A stretch of 40,070 nt of DNA from CAYXVU01 sp964468725 (GCA_964468725.1 CAYXVU010000025.1:1-40070); one strand, 5' to 3'. Positions 1 to 7,775 are shown, counted from the first letter of the stretch. Numbers and translations: made by a program. Notes: a model not told the origin generated them from the sequence alone.

Positions 1-98
1 GTTGTTGTGTACTTTCAGCTTGAAGGCGATTTATGGATGTGCCAGAATAGACGCGAATCGCCTATCAAACCAAGATAGCTAATGGGATTCATGAAGAC

Positions 99-121
99 GC
101 CGATGGCCGTAATCCATCGGC
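99..121. terminator. hairpin downstream of the DUF5343 gene, possible terminator
   Basis: An 8-bp perfect inverted repeat (GCCGATGG at 99-106, CCATCGGC at 114-121) with a 7-nt loop lies about 20 nt beyond the stop codon of the minus-strand gene that ends at 143. The run after the stem on the minus strand is not a clean T-tract, so Rho-independent termination is only a possibility. The rest of bases 1-142 holds nothing I can identify. Confidence 0.35.
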
Positions 122-142
122 TCTTCGCTTTATAGAACCCTA

Positions 143-883
143 CTATTCAGCCTTTGAATCATCTGCCATTTGAGTCTTTCCTTTCTCGTACTCTTCGATT
201 TTGTCAATAATCCTAAAGACAAACTCTCGATCTGCACCCCGTAGCTTCAGCACATTAACAGCAAGAGAAAGTGTTAAACTGCCGCCGTCTTTTAATTGTA
301 CAGTTGTGGTTGAGCCATCCTGTGTGGGCGGCTCAACGGGCTTCCGTTCGGGGAGCGTGTCCGCATTTGTTTGAGGTTGTCCATTTGTTTTCACAACGGT
401 TGCTTTTTTAGGATTTGAACCTTTTGGCTTGCGTGTTATTTTTGTTAGCAGCGGCGATACCGGAATTCCTGCATACTCAGCCGCCTTCAGCAAGAAGGTC
501 TTTGCCTTCGTCTTGGTTTCGCCAGTTACGGCGTAATTTTCCCCGCCTAAAACCTCGTCCAACTGAGATGGTGGCATACGCGCTAAATCCAAAGCCATAA
601 TGTCAGGATACGAGGATTCGATCATCTTTCGAACGTTGGCTTTTAGATTATCTTTTTCTAGCACCAGTGTCTCAAGAGTTTGTGTTGGCGAATCGTGCCC
701 ATCAATTAGCTTCAGAAACCGTAATGCGCTAATAAGCTGGCTTGTCACTGCACCGGAGTACGACGGAAAAACTGTCCTGTCGATTTTATTCGGCGGTGTG
801 CCGTGCGTCTGAAGCTGCTCAATCGCACCGAGAAGCGTCTTAAACGCTACATACGGCGGCGTCATCTTTTTATTTTCTGCCAT
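143..883 (-). CDS. DUF5343 domain protein
   Basis: Protein of 246 residues with no signal peptide or membrane segment. The N-terminal half (about 8-130) matches my memory of DUF5343: PPYVAFKTLLGAIEQL, then a basic/IDR segment, then SQLISALRFLKLID, which looks like a winged-helix-type fold. Residues 150-200 are a Lys/Pro/Thr-rich linker. The C-terminal stretch (about 200-240, TTTVQLKDGGSLTLSLAVNVLKL) resembles a short beta-sheet module that reappears in other DUF5343 proteins. I chose the start at 883 rather than an in-frame ATG at 898, because GGGAGG sits 7 nt before 883 on the minus strand. The function is unknown. The gene is AT-richer than its right-hand neighbours and is divergent from the small gene at 1011, which suggests accessory DNA. 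Confidence 0.75.
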   Translation of the reverse strand: MAENKKMTPPYVAFKTLLGAIEQLQTHGTPPNKIDRTVFPSYSGAVTSQLISALRFLKLIDGHDSPTQTLETLVLEKDNLKANVRKMIESSYPDIMALDLARMPPSQLDEVLGGENYAVTGETKTKAKTFLLKAAEYAGIPVSPLLTKITRKPKGSNPKKATVVKTNGQPQTNADTLPERKPVEPPTQDGSTTTVQLKDGGSLTLSLAVNVLKLRGADREFVFRIIDKIEEYEKGKTQMADDSKAE

Positions 884-903
884 ACCGTAACCTCCCAAGA
901 CGG

Positions 904-932
904 ATCATGAGGCATGACGGTAAATTCGTCAA
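904..932 (-). promoter_or_regulatory. predicted sigma-70 promoter of the DUF5343 gene
   Basis: On the minus strand, TTGACG (927-932) and CATGAT (904-909) are separated by exactly 17 bp, and the hexamers lie about 20 nt upstream of the start codon. The -10 matches consensus at 4 of 6 positions. The sequence TACCGTAAC overlaps the -35 side (933-941) and recurs at 883-891, which may be an operator pair. Confidence 0.5.
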
Positions 933-961
933 TACCGTAACGGTTACTTTCTGGACTTTTT

Positions 962-1008
962 TTGGAGTCTGCTTTCAAAGGGCTTATAATTACCTTTTAG
1001 GAGGTGAT
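962..1008 (+). promoter_or_regulatory. promoter and full-length Shine-Dalgarno of the 1011 gene
   Basis: A perfect -10 TATAAT at 985-990 has a weak -35 (TTGGAG, 962-967) 17 bp upstream. AGGAGGTGAT at 999-1008 is complementary over ten bases to the 3' end of bacterial 16S rRNA and sits directly before the ATG at 1011. This is the strongest ribosome binding site in the window and fixes the start of a gene that would otherwise be doubtful. Confidence 0.6.
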
Positions 1009-1010
1009 AT

Positions 1011-1229
1011 ATGGACTTACAAAAAGGGGATAAAGTGAAGGTTCGCGCACTTGGTAAGCAGGTTCTTGCAAGACGATTTGTCGAGATTCGTGGTCGTACG
1101 GCACTTATTTGTAGCGATGAGGAATATCAAAAAGCACTTAAAGACAGACGTCAACCAATCTGCATCGGCTTTCCAATCGAAGAAATAATAGAGGTGATAA
1201 GCGAAGGTCGCACAAAATCAGTTATCTGA
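1011..1229 (+). CDS. small hypothetical protein, 72 aa
   Basis: I do not recognise the family. The 72-residue protein starts MDLQKGDKVKVRALGKQVL and has the alternating hydrophobic/basic pattern of a small beta-barrel (SH3- or KOW-like), followed by an acidic helix ending in IEEIIEVISEG. It has no signal peptide. The evidence that it is real comes from the very strong ribosome binding site and the TATAAT box directly upstream. Its last 12 bp overlap the convergent gene that ends at 1218. It shares the AT-richer composition of this left edge. Confidence 0.65.
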   Translation: MDLQKGDKVKVRALGKQVLARRFVEIRGRTALICSDEEYQKALKDRRQPICIGFPIEEIIEVISEGRTKSVI

Positions 1230-1475
1230 CTTTTTCCATCTCGCTTCGGCTGCTTTTCGGGCGATGGTCTGGCGTTTCTTTGCTGGTAATTTTTCTGCTC
1301 GCATCTTGCCGCCAACCTTTCCGCCGCTGCGACCAGCGGCCTGCTTCTTCGGATTCTTAATCTTTGGCTCTGGCTTTCGTTCTGCGGCGGCTTCAGGGTC
1401 TAGCTTATCAAGCAGATTGTCGAATACACTCTTAGCGAAAAGGTTCGGGTCTTTGATAGGTTTCTTTGCTGCCAT
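1218..1475 (-). CDS. small basic protein with C-terminal RAEKLxxxxRxxIARKAAEARW motif
   Basis: Protein of 85 residues, rich in Lys, Arg and Ala. Residues 1-30 form an amphipathic, partly acidic segment (LFAKSVFDNLLDKLD). Residues 40-55 carry KNPKKQAAGRSGGKVGGK, and the end holds a motif common to many small bacterial proteins annotated as histone-H1-like (RAEKLPAKKRQTIARKAAEARW, here split by this reader to show key residues: RAEKL, IARKAAEARW). Nucleic-acid binding is a reasonable inference from charge, not shown. The start at 1475 is preferred over 1490 because a GAAG motif precedes it, although the ribosome site is weak. It is convergent with, and overlaps, the 1011-1229 gene. Confidence 0.6.
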   Translation of the reverse strand: MAAKKPIKDPNLFAKSVFDNLLDKLDPEAAAERKPEPKIKNPKKQAAGRSGGKVGGKMRAEKLPAKKRQTIARKAAEARWKKSDN

Positions 1476-1573
1476 GTCTTCACTATGCACAAGTCAGCAT
1501 GGCGAGGCAAGCAGAGATTGAAATAGGGCAGGGATTAGCACCACAAGATTAGGACACTACCAAACCCGCACGA

Positions 1574-1602
1574 TTGACACACTCAACGGCTCTCAGTAGA
1601 GT
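1574..1602 (+). promoter_or_regulatory. possible promoter of the DUF374 acyltransferase
   Basis: A consensus TTGACA (1574-1579) is followed after 17 bp by TAGAGT (1597-1602), which matches the -10 consensus at 4 of 6 positions. It lies in the 145-bp gap between the basic protein and the acyltransferase. Confidence 0.35.
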
Positions 1603-1680
1603 TTTCGAACCGTAAGCGTATTGAACGACAGACCCATACGAGACGTTCCATTGGTTACCAAAGAAAAACAGTCAGGCGAG

Positions 1681-2463
1681 ATGCCGCCGCATACGGGCAA
1701 AACCGGGCACGGCTCTCTCGGCGCACGGCTCGCCGCGCGCGGGCAACGCCCCTTCGACCTCGATCAGTTCCGTCGGCAGGTGTATGAGTTTTCTGATCTC
1801 TCCGCCTACCGCTTCCGCGACCGCTGGTTGATTCGCGCGGCGGATCTATTCTTTTACGGGTTGATTCTCCTGCTCTGCTCAACCTTGCGTTGGGAGACGC
1901 GCGGCGGCGAGCATCACGAGGCCATCGCAGCGGGCGGGCAGCGGGCGATCTTTACCTTTTGGCATACCTGCATCTTCTGCGCGACTTGGCGGTGGCGCAG
2001 GCGCGGCATTGTGGTGATGTCGAGCCGCAGCCGCGATGCCGAATACATTGGTCGGTTTATCAAACGGCTTGGCTATGGTACGGCGCGCGGTTCGGCGACG
2101 CGCGGCGGGTCGCGGGCGATGGCAGAGATGTCTCAATGCCTCGAACATGGTATGGATGTTGGCTTCACCATTGACGGGCCGCGCGGCCCGGCTTTTGTCC
2201 TCAAGCCCGGGGCGGTGACACTGGCTCGCCATTCGGGTCACGCCATCCTCCCCTTTCACGTCGCCATCAAGCGTTTTGTCGCCTTACCCAGTTGGGATCG
2301 CTTGCAAATTCCCCTGCCCTTTACGCGCGCCCTCACTTTGATCGGCGAGCCAATCTCGGTCGCCCGCCAGGCAACCAGTGAGGAGATTGCAGCTAAGCAA
2401 GAGGCGTTGCAACAGACGCTTGATCGCTTACGCGCCGAAGGAGAGGCGTGGCGTAGGGCGTAA
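1681..2463 (+). CDS. DUF374 family lysophospholipid acyltransferase-like protein
   Basis: A 260-residue member of the DUF374 branch of the lysophospholipid acyltransferase superfamily, likely acting on membrane lipid or lipid A precursors at the cytoplasmic face. Near the N-terminus, a hydrophobic segment (AADLFFYGLILLLC) could anchor it. The block IFTFWHTCIF carries the His of the family's catalytic region, GTARGSATRGG lies in the middle, and FTIDGPRGPAFVLKPG is the signature glycine/proline block. The reading frame is open up to a TTG at 1621 (280 residues). I prefer the ATG at 1681, but neither start has a well-spaced ribosome site. Its stop is 11 bp from the stop of the convergent lpxA, so two envelope-lipid genes face each other. 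The exact acyl acceptor cannot be told from sequence. Confidence 0.85.
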   Translation: MPPHTGKTGHGSLGARLAARGQRPFDLDQFRRQVYEFSDLSAYRFRDRWLIRAADLFFYGLILLLCSTLRWETRGGEHHEAIAAGGQRAIFTFWHTCIFCATWRWRRRGIVVMSSRSRDAEYIGRFIKRLGYGTARGSATRGGSRAMAEMSQCLEHGMDVGFTIDGPRGPAFVLKPGAVTLARHSGHAILPFHVAIKRFVALPSWDRLQIPLPFTRALTLIGEPISVARQATSEEIAAKQEALQQTLDRLRAEGEAWRRA

Positions 2464-2474
2464 CGCGGCGGCTT

Positions 2475-3242
2475 TCATTCGTGACAAAACCCGCGTTGGG
2501 ATTTGCCGATGAAGTCAATCCATTCGGCGACCAGCGGGCTTTCGATCTCCGCCATCCGCGCTAAGGCCTCCGCAAGCGGTAACCCCGAACGCAGCAGCAA
2601 GCGATAGGCCTGTTTGAGCCGTTGCACTTCGCTGGCTTTGATTCCCGCGCGTTTCAAGCCGACGATATTCAATCCGCTCGCTCGACCCGGCACGCCATCG
2701 GTAATGACAAAAGGCAAACAGTCTTGCACGATCTTCGAGTTGCCGCCGATCATTGCCAGCCGCCCGATTTGACAAAACTGATGCGCTACGACGCCACCGG
2801 ATAGGAAGGCGCGGTCGGCAATATCGAGGTGTCCGGCCAAGGCTACGTTGTTGGCGATAATTACCCGGTCGCCAAGCCGACAGTTATGGGCGATGTGTGC
2901 ATAGGCCATCAGGAAACAGTCCGAGCCGATGACCGTTTGCGAGCCGGGCTGCGTGCCGCGATGAATCGTCACGCCTTCGCGCAAGCGGTTGCGCGCACCG
3001 ATGCGAACGAAGCTCTCGCAATCTTGATAGCTAACATCCTGCGGTTCGCCGCCGATCACGGCGTGTTCGTAGACGATGTTGCCTTCGCCCAGGCTTGTAA
3101 AGCGCTTGATAACGGCATGGGCGCGAATCTCGCAGCCGTCACCGATTTCGGTCTCTTCTTCGATGACGGCGTAGGCGCCGACGCGAACCGCCGAGCCGAG
3201 CCGCGCCCGCGCAGCGATAAGGGCTGTCGGATGAATGTCCAT
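2475..3242 (-). CDS. lpxA: UDP-N-acetylglucosamine acyltransferase LpxA
   Basis: Catalyses the first step of lipid A synthesis, transfer of a 3-hydroxyacyl chain from ACP to the 3-OH of UDP-GlcNAc, in the cytoplasm. The 255-residue length is normal. Residues 1-190 are left-handed beta-helix hexapeptide repeats ([LIV]GxxxxI pattern, e.g. IGDGCEI, IGSDCFL). The catalytic block AYAHIAHNC places the general-base His at position 119 (equivalent to His125 of the E. coli enzyme), with His116 as the second conserved His. The downstream blocks NNVALAGH and VVAHQFCQIG are also family hallmarks. The C-terminal 60 residues form the usual helical trimerisation domain. The start has no strong ribosome site. 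Unlike the classic lpxD-fabZ-lpxA-lpxB order, it stands alone here. It marks the host as a diderm with lipid A. Confidence 0.95.
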   Translation of the reverse strand: MDIHPTALIAARARLGSAVRVGAYAVIEEETEIGDGCEIRAHAVIKRFTSLGEGNIVYEHAVIGGEPQDVSYQDCESFVRIGARNRLREGVTIHRGTQPGSQTVIGSDCFLMAYAHIAHNCRLGDRVIIANNVALAGHLDIADRAFLSGGVVAHQFCQIGRLAMIGGNSKIVQDCLPFVITDGVPGRASGLNIVGLKRAGIKASEVQRLKQAYRLLLRSGLPLAEALARMAEIESPLVAEWIDFIGKSQRGFCHE

Positions 3243-3433
3243 GAGCAGAGATTTTTATCAACTCGTTCCGCCCCCGACAAGGCAACTTGAAATCGGCGCG
3301 CGCAATCTCAACCAAGCACCTATTAAATCGGCTTGAACAATTGCAGGATAAGCAGTATGAATTTGCTTTGCTTCATTCCCCTTGTTAGATTCACTTCGCT
3401 TACGAGAGACTTCGCAGATGGAGGGTGATACTT

Positions 3434-4546
3434 ATGAAATATATGAAAACCATGTTGCCGATCTTTTTAACAGCCATTCTGGTTATCGGGCTAACGGGAA
3501 CGAGTTGGGCGCAGAGGAGAACCTCATCAAAAGCCGCGCCGCAACTCAAGAAGCCCGCGCCCCTCAGCATCTACGGTCAGGGCTATCAAAAAGGGTATAA
3601 CGACGGCCACACGCAAGGCGGAAAAGATTACGGCGCGTCGCTTTCCGACCGCTACCGCCAGTCGGAGGCCTATCAGAATCGAGAGAATCTGTATGACCCC
3701 AAATATGTGTCTTCCGACGAATACGTCGAAGGATATGAATTGGGATTTCGTTTGGGCTATAGCGATGGCTATTACGGGCGAGCCCGTAACGCCAGCGTGC
3801 CGACCAACGGCGAGACGCTCTACAAAGCGACAGCCTTAGCCAGAGCGCAACAGGAACGCGCTGCTCAACGCGCCGCCGACCGTTCCGCTGATCGCTCTTC
3901 GGATCGTCCCTCCGACCGTCCCTCAGAACGGGATCGTTCCACAGATCGCCCCTCGGATCGCCCGTCAGACCGCTCTTCGGATCGCATGGCAGGGCCGTCG
4001 CGCCCACGCAGTACGCGTCCGCTCGACATCCCTGTTGATACCGAAATGCGCCTCAAGTTGACTTCTACGATTGATACCAAAACCAATCACGCGGGCGACC
4101 GCTTCACGGCGACGGTGATGATGCCCGGTGAATACGAAGGCGCTACCGTCGAAGGCCACATTGAAAAGCTCGACAAGTCGGGACGCATCAAAGGCCGCAC
4201 GGAGATGTCACTCCTGTTTGACAGCATCACCATGCCGGATGGCCGACGCGCGGACTTTAGCGCGCAGTTGGAAAAAGTCATCGAATCGGAAAATGTGAAG
4301 ATGGTTGACGAAGAAGGCAATGTGCAGACCGGCAGCCGCACCAAAGACTCACAAGTGCGCGGCGGCATCGGCGCAACCGCAGGCGCGGTCATCGGTGGCA
4401 TCGCTGGCGGCGTGAAAGGCGCTATTTTAGGCGCCATCATCGGCGGCGCGGCGGGTGTCGGAACCGTTTATATTGAAGGTGAGAAACAACTCATTCTTGA
4501 ACCCGGAACCGAACTGGTCATCCGCACCGACCGACGCACGCGCTAA
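3434..4546 (+). CDS. secreted glycine-zipper protein with Ser/Asp/Arg/Pro repeat
   Basis: Protein of 370 residues, family name unknown to me, with an architecture I associate with Acidobacteriota. Signal peptide 1-26 (cleavage after TSWA). Residues 48-116 carry Gly-Tyr repeats (GYQKGYNDG, GYELGFRLGYSDGYYG). Residues 148-184 are a low-complexity run of DRS/DRP units. Residues 198-300 are a beta-rich domain beginning LDIPVDTEMRLKL. Residues 310-350 are a glycine zipper (GGIGATAGAVIGG and IIGGAAGVG) suited to membrane insertion or oligomer packing. The start at 3434 follows GGAGGG with 8-nt spacing; a GTG at 3425 is in frame but lies inside that site. The protein is probably periplasmic or outer-membrane associated. 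A terminator follows at 4591. Confidence 0.8.
   Translation: MKYMKTMLPIFLTAILVIGLTGTSWAQRRTSSKAAPQLKKPAPLSIYGQGYQKGYNDGHTQGGKDYGASLSDRYRQSEAYQNRENLYDPKYVSSDEYVEGYELGFRLGYSDGYYGRARNASVPTNGETLYKATALARAQQERAAQRAADRSADRSSDRPSDRPSERDRSTDRPSDRPSDRSSDRMAGPSRPRSTRPLDIPVDTEMRLKLTSTIDTKTNHAGDRFTATVMMPGEYEGATVEGHIEKLDKSGRIKGRTEMSLLFDSITMPDGRRADFSAQLEKVIESENVKMVDEEGNVQTGSRTKDSQVRGGIGATAGAVIGGIAGGVKGAILGAIIGGAAGVGTVYIEGEKQLILEPGTELVIRTDRRTR
3875..3986 (+). repeat. imperfect short tandem repeat encoding DRS/DRP units
   Basis: Imperfect tandem units such as GATCGCTCTTCG and GACCGTCCCTCA encode about a dozen Asp-Arg-Ser/Pro steps in the middle of the glycine-zipper protein. The opposite strand reads as Arg/Ser/Glu repeats, which is only a shadow. 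Such repeats are prone to copy-number change. Confidence 0.7.
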
Positions 4547-4590
4547 CGGCGGCAAGCAAAAGGTGAAGGGATGAGTTGAAAAACGAGAGA

Positions 4591-4636
4591 GGCCACAGAG
4601 CGGACAGATGGCAACGGTTTCGCGCTGTGGCCTTTT
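4591..4636 (+). terminator. Rho-independent terminator after the glycine-zipper gene
   Basis: A 12-bp stem with one mismatch (GGCCACAGAGCG at 4591-4602, CGCGCTGTGGCC at 4621-4632), an 18-nt loop and a following TTTT lies 45 nt after the stop at 4546 and before galE. Confidence 0.7.
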
Positions 4637-4708
4637 CACTTGTAACCTTCGGGCTTTCAACCTCACCTTTCAACTTGTCGCCTTTGACTTTCGACCGGTG
4701 ACTGGAAA

Positions 4709-5686
4709 ATGAAGATATTAGTGACCGGCGGAGCCGGTTATATCGGCAGCGTCGTAGTGGAGCGATTGCTCGCTTGCGGGCATCAGCCGGTTGTCTATGA
4801 TAACCTGTCCACTGGCAATGCTGCCGCCGTGCCGGTCAACCTGCCTTTTCTCATCGCCGAATTGAGCGACGCGCAAACCCTCAAAGAGGCATTGCTAACC
4901 TATCAAATCGAAGCTGTCATTCATCTGGCCGCCAGCGCTTTGGTTGGCGAATCCATGACCAATCCTGCGCTCTATTTTCGCAACAATGTTGTGGCGGGAC
5001 TCCATTTGCTGGATGCGATGATCGAGTGCGAGGTTACCCGTCTGGTCTTCTCTTCAACCTGCGCGATTTATGGCGAACCGGAGGTGATTCCCATAACCGA
5101 AGAGACGAAGAAGCGACCGACCAACGCCTACGGCGAATCGAAACTCATGTTTGAAAACGCGCTGCGGTGGTATGACACGGCGTATGGATTGAAGTCTGTG
5201 AGTCTGCGTTATTTCAATGCGTCGGGCGCGACCGAGAGGCTGGGTGAACATCGCGCTGTGGAGACCCACCTAATTCCCATCGTCTTACAATGCGCGCTCG
5301 GCCAGCGAAAAGTCTTACAGGTGTTTGGTGATGATTACCCGACTCCTGATGGCACCTGCATTCGTGATTACATTCACGTTTCGGACATAGCCGACGCGCA
5401 TATTCTGGCACTCGCTCAACTCGAACGCGGCAGCGCCGCCTATAATCTCGGCAGCGGCGATGGCCATTCGGTGAAGGAGGTCATCACCGCCGCCCAACGC
5501 ATCACAGGTCGAACCATCCCCATAAATACCTCGCCACGCCGCGCTGGTGACCCGGCGGTGTTGGTGGCCAGCCCTGAACGCATCCGGTGCGAATTGAATT
5601 GGCGGCCTCAATACAGCCAACTCGATACTATCATCGAGAGCGCATGGAACTGGCATCGCACCCATCCGCGCGGCTACGCCCGATGA
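4709..5686 (+). CDS. galE: UDP-glucose 4-epimerase GalE
   Basis: An extended short-chain dehydrogenase that interconverts UDP-glucose and UDP-galactose with bound NAD, feeding surface polysaccharide synthesis. The 325-residue length is normal. The NAD-binding GGAGYIG motif is at 7-13 and DNLSTG at 31-36. The catalytic Ser/Thr block SSTCAIYGEP is at 115-124, with Tyr141 and Lys145 in AYGESK. The substrate block RYFNASGA (about 170-177) and RDYIHVSD (about 227-234) are typical of GalE rather than of dehydratases. The start is the first ATG of the domain, with a weak GGAAA ribosome site. It could also act on UDP-GlcNAc, which sequence alone does not settle. Confidence 0.93.
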   Translation: MKILVTGGAGYIGSVVVERLLACGHQPVVYDNLSTGNAAAVPVNLPFLIAELSDAQTLKEALLTYQIEAVIHLAASALVGESMTNPALYFRNNVVAGLHLLDAMIECEVTRLVFSSTCAIYGEPEVIPITEETKKRPTNAYGESKLMFENALRWYDTAYGLKSVSLRYFNASGATERLGEHRAVETHLIPIVLQCALGQRKVLQVFGDDYPTPDGTCIRDYIHVSDIADAHILALAQLERGSAAYNLGSGDGHSVKEVITAAQRITGRTIPINTSPRRAGDPAVLVASPERIRCELNWRPQYSQLDTIIESAWNWHRTHPRGYAR

Positions 5687-5747
5687 TCTCATCCTTCAAA
5701 GCGCCAGCGCTTGTCGGCCTCTGAGGCCATCGCGGTTCGGCAATGAG

Positions 5748-5873
5748 CTACTGTGATTCGTAAGTGAGAACCTTTTTCTCGCGCGACCGCAGGCCGGATT
5801 TGGCGTGAATGAAGGTTGAGTTCGCCAGCAAGAGAGCGACGACGATGAAGAGGGAAAATACTCTCTGTTTCAT
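5748..5873 (-). CDS. small secreted peptide, 41 aa
   Basis: A 41-codon reading frame on the minus strand. GAGAGG stands 5 nt before the ATG at 5873. The product begins MKQRVFSLFIVVALLLANS, a clean signal peptide (basic n-region, hydrophobic core, cleavage likely after FIHA at residue 24). It leaves a mature peptide of about 17 residues, rich in Lys, Arg, Ser and Glu (KSGLRSREKKVLTYESQ). The family is not recognised. A ribosome site plus a signal peptide make chance unlikely but not excluded. It lies alone between galE and the end of rpoD. It could be a secreted factor or the start of a lost gene. Confidence 0.5.
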   Translation of the reverse strand: MKQRVFSLFIVVALLLANSTFIHAKSGLRSREKKVLTYESQ

Positions 5874-6071
5874 AAAAACCTCTCGTGAACCTTTTCTCTT
5901 ATTGGTGAAGAAGCAATAGCGATGCCAGAGGGCGAGTTGTGCGGCGACGGTTTGCTTGCTTAAAGATAGCGGCTAAACAAAGGCCTACGGCTGTTTCAGG
6001 CAGGGTGCAGGAAAACGCTGACAAATCCCCCCTCGTTTTCCTACGGCAAGAAGGAGCGTGCTTTCGAAACG

Positions 6072-6103
6072 AAAAGCAGGGGCGGATACCAACCCCTGCT
6101 TTT
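6072..6103. terminator. bidirectional terminator downstream of rpoD
   Basis: An 11-bp perfect stem (AAAAGCAGGGG at 6072-6082, CCCCTGCTTTT at 6093-6103) with a 10-nt loop has an A-run on one side and a T-run on the other, so it can work on both strands. It lies about 20 nt beyond the rpoD stop codon at 6123. The rest of 5874-6071 shows no gene I can support. Confidence 0.8.
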
Positions 6104-6122
6104 TCCATGTTGAATTAACGAG

Positions 6123-7775
6123 TTAGGGAATGATCACGCCGCCATCGAGAAAGGCGCGCAAGCGCCGCGACCGCGACGGGTGTCGGAGTTTGGCCAAGGC
6201 TTTGGCTTCGATCTGTCGTATGCGTTCGCGGGTGACATTAAAGTGCTTGCCGACCTCTTCAAGAGTGCGCTCTTCGCCCGACTGATCGAGGCCGAAGCGC
6301 ATCTTAATAATCTCTTTTTCGCGTGGCGTCAGCGTAGACAAAACATCTTCGGTCAACTCGCGCAGGTTATTAGTAATGGCGGCCTCCGCGGGGTTGGCCG
6401 AGCGCCGGTCTTCGATGAAACTGGCGATTGTCGTTTCGCCATCATCGCCAATGGGGGTCTCAAGCGAAATGGGTTGCTGCGCGATCTTGAGCGCTTTGCG
6501 AACCTTCCAGGCTGGCATGTCCACGCGTCGCGCCAACTCTTCATGGGTTGGCTCACGACCGAGTTCTTGAACCATCAAACGTTGGGTGCGAAGAATCTTG
6601 TTGATGACTTCGACCATGTGAACCGGAACGCGAATGGTGCGCCCTTGATCGGCAATGGCGCGGGTGACCGCTTGCCGAATCCACCAAGTCGCATAGGTCG
6701 AGAATTTATAGCCACGCCGCCAATCGAACTTTTCGACGGCGCGCATCAACCCGATATTGCCTTCCTGAATCAGATCGAGGAAGTGCAAGCCCCTGTTGAT
6801 ATAGTTTTTGGCAATCGAGATCACCAGTCGCAAGTTGGCTTCGATCATTTCGCGCTTCGCCTGTTCGACTTCGGCTTCAGCACTGATGATGGTCTGATAG
6901 GAGCGTTTGGTATCCACAGCCGTCGCCGAATAATGGCGTTCGACATCGCGAATGCTTTTGCGCCAAGCGCGTTGTTGACGCTTCAGTTCGTCTACATCTT
7001 TGCGCCGTTTCGATTCCAGCGCGCGTTCAATTCTTTCCAGCCCCATTTCGGCTTCGCGAATGTGCGAGACCACCGACTCGATGGCTTCCATAAAGCGTTG
7101 CCGGGTCTCATGTGCGAAGGTGAATTGGCGGATGCGCCGCGAGATATCGATCAATTGATGGGCATATTGCCGCCGCATGCGCTTGAGTTTTTTCGAAGAC
7201 TTGGGTTCGGCCTCAATCTTCGCCACCAACTTCATGAGCTTTTCGTGCGATTTGGCGATCTCTTCGAAATCAACCAGCAACCGCTGGCGGATCTCTTCGC
7301 GCTGCTCTTCAAGCGCTTCTTCCGCTTCCGGGTCGGTGGCGATGTCTACGATGTCTTGCGGGTTGAGTTCACCCTCGTCCAGCATCTGCCGCAGCTCTTT
7401 GATCTGCTCAATAGTGATGAACGACCGTGACAAAGCTTTGTAAACCCGCTTATTGCCGCGTTCGATGCGTTTGGCAATGCGAATCTCATCTTCACGGGTG
7501 AGCAAGGGCACAGAGCTCATTTCGCGCAGGTATAAGCGCATCGGGTCGAGAGACTCGTCTTTGCCCGGCTCAAGGTCAACATCCACCTCATCGCTCGGCT
7601 CTTCGACCGCTTCAGGGGTCTCTTCTTCCTCAACGCCGACCGCCTCCCAAAGCGACTCCGCCTCTTCTTCGTCAATCTCCGCAACGATACGCTCAATTCT
7701 GCCTGCCGGGTCGAACTCTTCCTGACTGTCATCCGTCGTCCCCAGCAGCATATCTTTATCAACTCTAACTTTCAT
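6123..7775 (-). CDS. rpoD: primary sigma factor RpoD (sigma-70 group 1)
   Basis: The housekeeping sigma factor, 550 residues. Residues 1-75 are strongly acidic and show no recognisable region 1.1. Region 1.2 begins at about 77 with DPMRLYLREM. A long helical non-conserved region spans roughly 110-305. Regions 2.1-2.4 hold LVISIAKNYINRGLHFLDLI, QEGNIGLMRAVEKFDW and YKFSTYATWWIRQAVTRAI. Region 3 has GREPTHEELA. Region 4 has TLTPREKEIIKMRFGL, and TLEEVGKHFNVTRERIRQIE is the helix-turn-helix that reads the -35 box. An in-frame stop lies six codons above the start, so the N-terminus cannot be longer. The ribosome site (AAGGATAGG) is unusually far, at 16 nt. Loss of region 1.1 from a primary sigma factor is the oddity. 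Confidence 0.95.
   Translation of the reverse strand: MKVRVDKDMLLGTTDDSQEEFDPAGRIERIVAEIDEEEAESLWEAVGVEEEETPEAVEEPSDEVDVDLEPGKDESLDPMRLYLREMSSVPLLTREDEIRIAKRIERGNKRVYKALSRSFITIEQIKELRQMLDEGELNPQDIVDIATDPEAEEALEEQREEIRQRLLVDFEEIAKSHEKLMKLVAKIEAEPKSSKKLKRMRRQYAHQLIDISRRIRQFTFAHETRQRFMEAIESVVSHIREAEMGLERIERALESKRRKDVDELKRQQRAWRKSIRDVERHYSATAVDTKRSYQTIISAEAEVEQAKREMIEANLRLVISIAKNYINRGLHFLDLIQEGNIGLMRAVEKFDWRRGYKFSTYATWWIRQAVTRAIADQGRTIRVPVHMVEVINKILRTQRLMVQELGREPTHEELARRVDMPAWKVRKALKIAQQPISLETPIGDDGETTIASFIEDRRSANPAEAAITNNLRELTEDVLSTLTPREKEIIKMRFGLDQSGEERTLEEVGKHFNVTRERIRQIEAKALAKLRHPSRSRRLRAFLDGGVIIP

Noticed and set aside
3865..4086. Minus-strand frame with Arg/Ser/Glu repeats
   Set aside because: It is the reverse reading of the DRS/DRP repeat in the glycine-zipper protein.
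5899..6108. 69-codon minus-strand frame downstream of rpoD
   Set aside because: It runs through the strong terminator at 6072-6103 and has no ribosome site.
6180..7430. 416-codon plus-strand frame inside rpoD
   Set aside because: It is the reverse frame of a strongly conserved gene on the minus strand, with no start signal; a shadow of high-GC coding bias.
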